Assembly (NCBI GenBank): GCA_026874595.1
Contig: CM049311.1
Span: 48,427,676-48,491,675, forward strand
DNA length: 64,000 nucleotides
Source: Sipunculus nudus
Taxonomy: Eukaryota > Annelida > Sipuncula > Golfingiida > Sipunculidae
Direction: 5' to 3'
Shown: positions 12,601 to 24,600 of the stretch, piece by piece
How the letters are laid out: every line of letters starts with the position of its first letter
How positions within the stretch are numbered: the stretch's first letter is position 1
Position numbers and translations under genes: made by a program
Notes under the pieces: model-generated
Databases searched by the model: none
The model's input: only the letters and a program-made list of their open reading frames with translations
Told to the model about the DNA's origin: nothing

Positions 12601-15600
12601 TATCAGGATCACATAATAATATTATGCTTCTGCCTTGCCATGCTACAGGCATAGCTAAGTCAGATGTGTAGACTGGCACCTTATTCTGGAAGGTTTCATT
12701 TTTCGATAATTCTCCTTTCAAAAATATAATGAATGTGAAACCCTCACAAACAAAAAGTCAACCACAGTATACTAGTGCCTTATTACAGCATGTGACACTG
12801 ATGTCAGATGTCCCTGTACTGATATGTTGACATTATATAATCATCTAGTGTAGAGCCAGGCACTGCTGTCATCTTGCACTGCTACCAGCCAAGTTTACCT
12901 TCAGACACCACTGCTATTTCACTGAGATAGATTTAAAGTGTACCCACTTTGTGGATCCTAAGCTGACATGAGTATGGTTAAAAATATTAGAAATTTAAAC
13001 TTATAAACTGGCCTACACAAGCAATCATGCATGATTATTCCTGATGAATACTGTTTAACTTATAGCTTTGAAATAAGTTACATAAAAGAAAATTTGTTTT
13101 CCCCCCCCCAAGAACAAGGGGAAAGCTGGCTTGGAATCCAAGTTACAATACAACCTGTATGTATAGTATCATGTATCAGATCAGAAGTAAAATATCATGA
13201 CACATATTAGAGACTTGTGCTTGTGTGTGTTAGTGGGGGGGGGGGGGGCACGAGTATGGCTCGCCTCTTTTTTGACAATTTTACAGAGCAGCAGTATATT
13301 ACAACATGTGACATCCACATGTTAATCTGCACCTGTATAAAAGATAGCAGCTCATTTTTTGCTTTGAAATGCTTTCACGGAATGAGGCGGGGCTTGATAA
13401 GAGCCCAGAAATACAATTATTAGGGATATTCTGACGACAGTCAAAAGGAAGGAAGCTATCTACCAAGGAGTGTTTGGTGCCAACTGGATTCAACTCTCTC
13501 TACTCACCAGTAGTTCATCCATAAGTACACTTGTTGTTCTCTGGCTAGCTCTATAGCACCCAGCTTCAACGGAAGCATCTCAGACACTAAGGTTACAGGT
13601 ACATCAAGCAGTTTACTGGAAAAAAGACCATGAAACATTCAACAGGTATCAGGCAAGCCTAGTCATCAGAGTCATGACATTTCAAATGGTACACAGATTA
13701 CAGATAAAGAATATTTAAGACTTTGTGGCCAAAATGTACCACCTTTATAGGACGAGGCAAGATGGTGGCCCGTAGTTAAAATGCAATGAAAAGTTACAAT
13801 TTTCAGTTGAAATCCTAATTAAATAATTCAGTGTACAGGTTAAATGACAGTAATTTTGTAAGGAAATGTTCATGTTATATGTATGTTATTTGGGTTAATG
13901 CCTGACAATACAGTCTAAAAGATCCCTGTATATTATCATAACTCTTGATTACTATTAGATGTGCAGTATGTCTTGATCCTGATAACTGTCTCCAGATCCG
14001 AGTGTATAACCTACCTATACAGCAGGTTGGGATCACAATACTTGTGGCCCGGATCGAGTGAGAAGAAGGATATTGAGCAATCTTCAAGCAGGCACAAGGC
14101 AGCATCTTGGTCACCCTTGATAGAGAAAATCATATAATCAGTCATTTAAAACACTATTTTCCACCTACAATTCATATTTTTTTATAACAATATTATTATA
14201 TTATATTATACAGCTTGATACTGGTCAGCAGAAATAATGGTTACTACTGCCATGTGAATATATCTATATCTAAAATCAATGATGCAAACAAATCTTGCAT
14301 TAAGGTTTAAAATATATATGAATAAACACAAACCAGATTCCCCCCCCCCCCCATTCCCTCCCTGTGTATGGTGGTTTTGTTAGTAAACTGTTGTGAGCTT
14401 TTCTGTATTAATGAGAATTTTCTCTGTTAAAGTTTATACGCCAGAGTAAGCCAACCGAAAATTTTCCCTTATTGGGCCTATTATCACCCAAACACGCCTC
14501 TTTTCTGTGTATCTAGGTCACACTTCCGTTTCCTGTAATCACTTTTTTCGATGGCGGAATGAAGTGGACTGGGAGGGAGCGTTGTTTGTAATACAGAAAA
14601 GCTCACAACAGTTTACTAACAAAACCACCATTCACAGGGAGGGAATGGGGGGGGGGGGGGGGGGGGGGGTTTATTACGTAAACATAATTGTGAGCTGTTT
14701 CTGTATTAATGAGAATATAACAGATAAACCTTGGGGAGGGGATACCTACCGGGAACGATGGAATGAGGAGAACATCACAGCAGTGATGGAGCAGCCGAAG
14801 ACGGCGTTGCCGGAACAGATGCAGGAGGTGAGGAGGGACTGGAGAATTGGAGGACCTCATCCACCGTAATCACAGGGCCCAAGGAAGAAAGGCCCGAAGC
14901 TTGTAAATAGACATCCTTGAGATATAAGCGGGTGAATGGAGAAGGCAACTTCCAATAGCCTGCTTGACCAGTTGGTTTGGGGATATCCCCGATAAATGGC
15001 CCAATGATGTAGAAAGGGCCCTGATGTCATGAGCCTGACGTGAAGCTGGTCTAAGGTTGATGGAGAAGCTGATTCATAAGCTGAGATAATGGTAGCTTTT
15101 AGCCATGCACTAATGGTGATAGGGCTAATTTCTTGTTTGAAATGGAGACTTCCTTTAAAATAAACAACTTCTTGCGCCCCCCCCCCCTTTTAGAATGAGT
15201 AGCTTGAAGAGAGTAACGTAAAGCACGAACAGGGAAAAAATGTTAGCCCCATAACGGTACTGTCCGTGAGGGAGGGTCGGAACGTGCCAGGTTAACGGAG
15301 GATCATCGAATGACGGTACTTCTTATAAATTCCGTAGGGAAATGTAAGGGGGCTGATGCATCGTCGGCCGCAAAGTTGAGTAAATTGCGAGTCAGCCACT
15401 AGGGCATGAAGCTCAGAGCGGCGACCAGCAGATGAAATAGCAAGGAGAAACCGTTACCCTAGATAAAAGAAGATGCGCCGACCGAAGCGGTACCTAAGGG
15501 GTTCCGCGGAGGTGATGTAAGACAATGTCCAGACCCCAGTAAGAAGGGACGTAGCAAGGACGAGAAGCGCGGGCATGTACCCCCATGAAAAATCCGTCAC

Positions 15601-18600
15601 AAACGGATAACGGAGGACACGATCGTGACTCCACGGACGGAGGACCGACAGCAGGGAGGGTCAAGAGCCACTAGGAGACGGTTATGATAAAGTGGATCCT
15701 GTAGGAAATAACCGAAGAATTCCAAAAGCGCCGCAAGCGACGGATCTAAAGGAGAGATTCCGTGGGCAGACGCCCAACCGGGGAAGAGACGCCACCGGGA
15801 GTGATAAAAGCGGTCCAAAGAACGGCGACAAGGAGCCGAGGCAAGGAGAGCAGCCGGACTGGAAATGCCCTGAACCGTGAGGTGTCCGATGAGAGTATGC
15901 ATGCGCACAGAGGGCACGACCGAAATGGACGACGTGCCCGGGGGCACGATGGGAGATCGATCCTGAGCGGTAGAAGAAGCGGTGGTCGGGAGAGGAGTGA
16001 GCACCACAGAGGAAACCAGGGAGCCGCAGGATGAAACGGGAGGATGGGAGGAGATCCGTCTGGTCCGCACAGGACAGACGGAGGAGGATACGGCGGATGA
16101 GACGGGGCACTGGAAAGGCGGAGAGAAACAGGGGAGACCAAATGGATGGTGGGTGGGCGGGGAGACAGTCGCGAGGGCGACGGAGACGCGTCACGGTAGG
16201 AATGAGGACTGGGGGAGGGGAAAATCGAATAGATCGATATCCGGACGCCCCAGTCGAGTGAAGAGACACTGAAGTAGGGAGAGCAGAAGGTCAATACGCC
16301 CCGAAGAGGAGACGACAGATCGAGGCCCGTGGCATGATACATAGATCGAACAAGAGGTAGGTCTCCTGCATCAGTGAGGGAGACCGAGTACCGCCCTGCC
16401 CCTTAATTTATACCACCACCATGGTGTGGTCGGTCATGACAAGTATATGACAGTGCGAGGAACGACCGTGAAAAGGCTGTGCACGACTGGTACGGCCGGA
16501 AGGACGGGACGACGGAGGGCCCGACGAGCTGATGAGAGGGCCGTACAGGAAGGCCGCGACTGCGGAATGTGGTAAGACGGGCGCGGAGGAGGAGTAGCCA
16601 AATGGGAGCGCCCGTCGGCACAATCCAATGCACGGCCTAAGAGGGGCCTAAGTCGGGCGCCAAACAGAAGATACCCCAGGAAAGGTCGAGCGTAAAGCTC
16701 GGCCAATTCAGCCGGAGTTCGGGTTCAAGGTACGTAATGAATGGATACAGGCCGAGAGGCGCAGTAAAATACCAGGTCTACAATACGGCAATTAACTTGC
16801 TGTTGTTCAGCACAGTCATGGGCTGACACTTGCCAGATAACATTTAGTGTGGTTGGACCCGTGGAGTCGGTGAGGAGGCCAGTGTAAATCATTCACCATC
16901 CCCGCTGCCGGACGGCCGAGCCCCTCTAAATCCGACAGGTGATGGTCGGTTATCGGGGTGGACGAAGAGAAAAACGTTATCCCAACCGCAAACAGTTGTA
17001 CCAGCCCGGACTCTAGATGCATGGGCGCCTAAGGAATGGCCAGATGATCTGGAAAAGGGATCAAACGATCAAAACAGGACTCCCATACCCTCGGGAGGTC
17101 CAGAGGGTGCCGGGGGATCACGCCACATTAGACCCGGGCGGTACTGGGGCCCCGGTAGCGGTCGTGATCCACCCCGAGACGGCGGCGTGGTGTTCCCCTT
17201 TAAGTTCAACCGTATTAACAGTGAAATCCATACACACCGGCAGTTTGGAGGAAGGCGAATGAAGGGCGGCCGGAATCAATTAGAAACCGGACGCCGACGG
17301 AACTTAGGACCGTCTGGTTGCGTCTCCTGCGTGGAGGTAGCAACTAGGTCCAGCAGCGCAGGTTTGTGCGCATGCCAATCCTGGCGCTGGAGCGCGATCA
17401 CCGACCACTGGTCTGTAGCCAGGGCAGGATCGGCAGCAGAAGCTGAAGGCGAAGCCTGAGAGCCCCTTGAAGCGGGATCCTATGAATCCCGGGGCGCCAG
17501 AACGACCGGAGGCTGGAAAAAAAGAAGCCGCTGTCGGCCAGAAGCAGGATCGAGCCGAGAAGCCACAGGAACTGGCCCGCAGGCGGCACAGCAGCCAGAG
17601 TCTACAACAAAGATGTGGACGGCCGGCCAGGGATCACAGAACAGTCCGCCAGAGCAGCCGGAATCCGGGAAGCAAGGGCCGCTGAAATAAAGTGGAAGCA
17701 GGAGGGCCGGAATTACCTACCTCAGCTCTATGAAGACCCGAGGAATCCAGCGTGACAGCAACAGCCGGCTCCGTAGACAAGAAAGGAAGCCGGCAGGGCC
17801 GGCGGGGAGGGCAGCGGTCTAGGTGAGAGAACCGGGGTGGTGAGTCAACCGGACGGGCGGAGGCGGGTCTAGACGAATCGTCTAGAGCCGACATCAGTGA
17901 AGAGCAAAAACTTGGAGAGTTTACTCAATGTGGAATAAGCGGACTGGGGTCCTAATGTGAAGCCGAGTGAACAGGGGAGGACTTCTGCTTAAGGGAATGA
18001 TAGTAAAGATATTTAGCGGTAGAACTACTGGGGAAGTAACTTCACAGGTAAAATGGATGGGGAATGTAACATGGACGTGTTGCGTCCACCCATCCCCCCC
18101 CGTGTGGGAACAACGGGACCAGATAAGTACCCGTGAACGGGGAACCCCTACAACCGGAGAATGGGACCATGCATGGAACATGGCCCATTTGTCAGACGAG
18201 CAGGTCTGACAATAGCAGCAGGGATCTGCAGGACCCCGGCAAATGTCATTGTGGGACAACAGGTGAAACAAGTGGGGTGAGAATCCCAAGTGGGGATTAA
18301 GTAACCACAAGTAGCACAATAAGAGGGGTCTCCAGGGCGGGAAGGGAAAAAGAATCACTACTTACAATTCAGTTGGCATACCCGACTGTACAAACCAAAA
18401 CAGTGGACGACTCGCGCAGAGCGTGAGTACACGTCCATCATGGTGGATGCCAGAAGAAAAAAGTGATTACAGGAAACAAGTGTGACCTAGATACACGGGA
18501 ACGAGGCGGGTTTGGGCGATAATAGGCCCAATAAGGGAAAATTTTCGGTTGGCTTACTCTGGCGTATAAATTTTAACAGAGAAAATTCTCATTAATACAG

Positions 18601-21600
18601 AAACAGCTCACAATTATGTTTACGTTATAAAACTCATGATTTGTTCCACAATCCATTGATAGATTTACCTTCTGAAGTTCTGCGAGGGCTGCTGTGTAGT
18701 ACAGGTCAGCTTTAGATGGACATGATGAGATTGCTTCTGTGAAGACCTGGTGGGGAAAAAGTAAATTACACCTGAGATGCTGTGTACAGCAATATATTAA
18801 GGATATCTCGTAAAGAATACCTGGAGAAGCAAAACAACAATGTAGTAGTTTTTAAATGTTTTACAACCTACCAGCAAAAATTGTATGACTCTCTGCAAAT
18901 TCAACCAGTAAACAGATTTATGATTATTCAGAATTACTTCATGTAGATACAAAGTATGCGCAAACAGAGGGTTTTTTTTCTACTGGCAAACTGGAATTAT
19001 TGTCTTCTGATATCAATTTCTTTATTTTTTAGTTAATCAATTTAATGTATGCTTTCATTTCAGATATGGCTTTAGATAGGGCCACAGTTCGTATTTTACC
19101 CTAAAGATTTTAATTATCACTACATCCATTTGTACATGAATCATGAAATACTTGAGAACAGGTGGATAAAACATTTCACCCAACTGCAATGGATCTTGAG
19201 GTATAACAAGGTCGCATGATGTAATGATGGGAGATTACCCATGCAAATGAGATTACATTCAATTTATTTTTATTGTTGCACTCAATCCTGTCAGACCTAC
19301 ACAGAAAACGCGAGTCTCTAATAAGGAGAACAAAACTGAAGCAATCAAAATTAACCCATGTCTCAGTCATAAACTATCTCAACTTTTTTAACAGTCCTAA
19401 ATACTGTTAGAACAAGCTGGTTTACTTTCTGTCGATACCTGCTACTCACCTGTGAGACTGATCCACTGTATGCTCTGACGATATCAGCCATGACTAACCA
19501 GGTATCACGTAAGTGAGGGGCCTCATCAACAAAGGTCCTCCATTTCTTCTCTGCTTCTGAAATCCTGAAATATGAAATATTCCACTGCATAAATTTGAGG
19601 CCAAGTGATCTGGAAATGATACTGGCAATAACAAACCAAACTGAACGAAAATGAAATATTTAAGTAAAGATAAATATTTAAATTGATAAATAATTTTTTA
19701 ATTGGTATAGAAATTATCTGCATATGTTTCTAATTTCAGTTATTTTATATATTCTAAATAAAAGTGGTTTCAAATTTAGTTTATTTTTTCAGAAATTCAG
19801 GGTTTAGATATTCTTATTCTTAAATTATACAAGGTGCATAAATTCTGTCATGAGTGTAACTATTCCTAAGCTGCCAAGCATATGTATATATCTAAGCTGA
19901 ATTGGAAAAAACTAGATGTGGTCAGACAATGGTCCTCAGAGGGCCCCGCGTTTCTGCAAGTGCTGGACTAGTTAACATATGGGTGAACAAGGGACCTATG
20001 GGTCATGACGCTCAGCTGTTATATATGATAAAAAATATTATTTAGAAATGAGGCACATGCTGGTTTTGTGTGGTAATAAATATAAGCTGTATTATGAGTT
20101 GTTGTTGTTTAGCTTATGTATGATTTTGATAGTACCTTTGGAGACAGGGAAGAGGATTGATTTCATTAATTTTATAAACAAATGGAGTACTACTGTCACA
20201 CAGATTTTGACTTGGCCATATAACTTATAAGCAGAACATATAATGTAAGAGTTTAACTATTTATTAAAAAAATTACAAATATTGTCCCAAATATAATTTT
20301 TATTAAAAATGATAAGAGATTCATATGATTTTTTAAAATGAAATATAACTGATATGATTATTAAAATAATATTAAAGAATATATTCATGAATGCATTCAT
20401 GAATACATTTTGAAAGTATTTGCACAAGTATTCATATACTTTCATTTTTACCTGAATTCCCATTCTTTATGCAAGAAATTTTATAATGGAGTACATAATC
20501 ATATTCGTATTTAAATACAATTACAAAGTATTCACACCATGTCTGGTATTTATTCAGTTTTCACCAAACAATGATGTTGAGAATCCAGAATATACAAAAT
20601 TCACACATTTAAATAATGATCATAAGTACCTGGTTTTATGGCTTTTATTTATATTAAAAAATAACTGTAAAAAATTCATTTTGGACTAATTTCACATCAA
20701 TGTACACACTAAGCACAGTAGGAATCTAGATTAATATTATCAACTGCATCTTTGTCTATCATTAATTTCCTTCATATAATCCTTAATGATTAGTAATGAA
20801 TAATATGATTTACTTCTTTATCATTAAAAATGAACTGAAAAATGCCATAGGTGACTGCATGGTGTTATTTGGAATATGTGAAACTAGAATACGGGTAGTC
20901 GACAAGCGACTACTTGTATCCGCCTAAATCAGAGTGGAACGGGTGAAGTGTTGCATATTAGCATGGATGTCTGCAGCCAAATTGTGTATGTAGGTTGCGC
21001 TACCTACGAAAAAATCCAGAAAGCTCTATACACATGCAAAACTTTGGCCCAATCGGTCAAACGGTTCCCAAGATATGAGCTTGGATATCTGCTGCATAAA
21101 CTAGAATGCAGGTGGCGCCACCTGTCATAAAATCAAGAGAGCTGTCGGGGATGTATAAACTTGCAAAATTTTAGGCAGATATGTCAAACCACTGCCGAGA
21201 TATGAGTGATTTTATCCCATGGCAGACAAACAGATGGGAGCTGTGCAAACATGGCTGCAGGTGGCGCCACCAGTTTTGCATATGATAGAGAGCTATGTGA
21301 GATTTATACACATGCAAAATTTTGGCCCAATCGGTCAAACGGTTCCCTAGATATGAGCTTGGATGTCTGCAGCGTAAACTTGATTGTAGGTGGCGCCACC
21401 TGTCATAAAATCAGAAAAGCTATCCAGGATGTATAAGCATGCCGAATTTCAGGTGAATTAGTCAAACCACTGCAGAGATATGAGTGATTTTAACCCAAGG
21501 CAGACGAACAGATGGACACTGTGCAAACATGGTTGCAGGTGGTGCCACCATTTTCGGTGTATGTTATAAAGCTCTCCAAGGGCTACATTTGTGCAAAAAA

Positions 21601-24600
21601 ATTTTCCTGATCGGTCAAACGGTTCCCAAGATATGAGCTTGGATGTCTGCAGCGTAAACGTGAATGTAGGTGGCGCCACCTGTCATAAAATCAGAAAAGC
21701 TATCCAGGATGTATACGCATGCCAAATTTCAGGTAAATTAGTCAAGTCACTGCAGAGATATGAGTGATTTTAACCCAAGGCAGACAAACAGATGGACACT
21801 GTGCAAACATGGTTGCAGGTAGCACCACCATTTTTGGTGTATGTTATAAAGCTCTCCAAGGGCTACATTTGTGCAAAAGAATTTTCCTGATCGGTCAAAC
21901 GGTTCCCAAGATATGAGCTTGGATGTCTGCAGCGTAAACGTGAATGTAGGTGGCGCCACCTGTCATAAAATCAGAAAAGCTTTCCAGGATGTATAAGCAT
22001 GCCCAATTTCAGATGAATTAGTCAAGTCACTGCAGAGATATGAGTGATTTTAACCCAAGGCAGACGAACAGATGGACACTGTGCAAACATGGTTGCAGGT
22101 GGCGCCACCATTTTTGGTGTATGTTATAAAGCTCTCCAAGGGCTACATTTGTGCAAAAGAATTTTCCTGATCGGTCAAACGGTTCCCGAGATATGAGCTT
22201 GGATGTCTGCAGCGTAAACGTGAATGTAGGTGGCGCCACCTGTCATAAAATCAGAAAAGCTATCCAGGATGTTTACGCATGCCCAATTTCAGGTGAATTA
22301 GTCAAGTCACTGCAGAGATATGAGTGATTTTAACCCAAGGCAGACGAACAGATGGACACTGTGCAAACATGGTTGCAGGTGGTGCCACCATTTTTGGTGT
22401 ATGTTATAAAGCTCTCCGAGGGCTACATTTGTGCAAAAAAATTTTCCTGATCGGTCAAACGGTTCCCGAGATATATGGGTTTATGTGTGGAAACAGACGC
22501 ACAAACGGACGCAGAGCGCAAAGGAAAGGTCAGAGGTCAAAACAAAATCGGGGCGCAGCAGTTCACATGTGACCCGAACATAATCCCGGGTTTCGGAAAA
22601 TTCCGCCCAGCGGTTACGGAGGAGTTCTCCGGACACCTACGCGGCGGCGGCGGCGGCGGCGACCAGCTGAAAACATAGTATCCGCAAAACTCTGTTTTGG
22701 CGGATACAATTATACCTATCGATACAAGATTCTTATATCATCAGTAACTGCAAGTTAATTTCCTGTTATTATAAACTAACAAATTCATTTTCTATTTTTC
22801 TTTAATTTGTTATTAAAAACCAATAAAAATTTATTAATTTATTGTTTATTGTTATGTTGTTGGTTAAAACTACTAGATGAGGTGGGTTGAACACCTGGAT
22901 CAACTGTGGCTGGCCATAAGCTGCCTGGATTCTCCCCTCAAGCGTGCATAATTTGATGAAAGGTCAACAAGGTCAACATACAGGTGACTCAAGAGGGGCT
23001 GGAGAGAGCCAAAGTCTGACAGGGTCTCATAAAAAACATTAATACAAGCTACAATATTTGGCAAATTTCTTTCAACTTTCTAAACTAAAAAGCTGAAATC
23101 CTTATGTGTGCATGATATGAAAATTATATCAACAGTGCTCACGGGAAACAAACGTGCCATGGTCACAGTTGGGCAAAATTTAAGGTACTAATTTTATATT
23201 TATACTAATAACTTATAAAATTTGAAAAATTCAGAACTAATTTTGGGTATTCAATTGAATCTTGATTAAATAATGTTACATCCCTGACAAAAAAAATCTC
23301 TAGCTTCAGCAATGCCCTTGTTAAGGGAGTAAATATATTTCTTGATTTTTTACAAAGTGCATTATGTTTGGGCCCATAACTTAAAAAAAAATACACAATA
23401 CTGACATCATATCTGGCATGTGCAAAGTGAAAGTATAGAAAAATATGTATATTATATATGATCAAAGTCAGATCAGTGGTTTTGATATTAGGCAGTCTTA
23501 AAGTGTAACATTGGGTTTTAATGGAAAAATGAAGTTTTTTATTGATATCTCGAAGGAATTAAGTCCTAGTGACCAAATTCTTGGCATGGTAGGGGATTTT
23601 AGAGAAATCTAACTGTATGCCAAATTTAAGGAACTTAGAGCTGAAGCTCGGGAGCTGAGCTCTAGCAAACTGCATAACACTAGCAATATGTGACATGGTG
23701 CTTGAAAACTTGAATAAAATCTACAGTTTTTGTTCAACTGGTTTCAAATTTTTGGTGTTAACAGTTGAAATGCTAACAAAAACATGCTGTGAAAATTAAA
23801 TCCACAGCAGTTACAGCAAAAAAAACGTGCCATGGTCAAAGTTGAGCAAAATTTAAGGTACCAATTTTTTATTTTTGCTAATATTTTTAAAAATTTAAAA
23901 GATTTTGATCTAATTTTGGGTATACAATTTAATTTTGATTAATAAAAGTAATATTACTGGAAAAAAAGTGCTTAGCTTTAACAAGTTTTGTGTTAAGTGA
24001 TAAAATTTCTTTCCTGATTATTTACAAAATGCATTATGTTTGGGCCCATAACTTTTTTAAATTAAATAATACAGACCTAATTTCTGGCATGTACATAGGA
24101 ATTATATAGAGGATTATTTATAGGAAATATGAGGAAAAACAGATGAGTGGTTTTGATATTAGGCAGTCCTAAAGTGTAAAAATAGGTTTTTAATAAAAAA
24201 TTGAGGTTTTTCCTTAATTTCTCAAAGGGATGAAGTCGCAAAGACCCAGTTTTCGGCTTGGTAGGAGATCTTGGGGACATCTAACATTATGCTGAATTTT
24301 GGATTCCTAGGTCTTACGGTTTCAAAACGTGCCACATCTACGGACGGACGGACGGACGGACGGACGGACAGACAGACGGACGACGGACAATGGACCACGA
24401 CTATAGCTCAGATGACTTATAGTCAGCTGAGCTAAAAATTAAGTTAAATTTGTAAAATATGACACAGAAACAGGTTTTTATCCATATGCATGAGGGAAAA
24501 AATCCTCCTGGATCAAATGATTTTAAAGAAGATATGTCTGAAATAATGTGTGCAATAGAAAAACAATGAATGTAATCTGTTAGCCATATTTGATTTTGAG

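Larger units (their letters stand above)
14340..18632 (-). mobile_element. DIRS-like tyrosine-recombinase retrotransposon, degenerate
   Basis: A 4.3 kb GC-rich block in an AT-rich intron, bounded by inverted repeats of ~160-180 bp. The internal segment 14590-14716 is the reverse complement of the two outer ends joined head to tail, the internal complementary region that defines DIRS elements and serves circle formation during replication. Read on the minus strand the interior gives, in order: a Cys-rich gag-like motif, RNase H-like motifs, then tyrosine-recombinase boxes, all broken by frameshifts and stops. No target-site duplication is visible, as expected for recombinase integration. Alternatives such as a terminal-inverted-repeat DNA transposon do not explain the internal complementary region or the recombinase motifs. 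Confidence 0.88.

Noticed and set aside
15597-17894. Many overlapping open frames on both strands
   Set aside because: GC-rich sequence has few stop codons. Only fragments that match DIRS-type motifs on the minus strand are credible, and none is intact.
21458-22239. Repeated minus-strand 70-residue open frames (MAPPTFTFTLQTSKL...)
   Set aside because: They are identical reads of the 280-bp satellite units, broken at each unit, with no splice or start logic.
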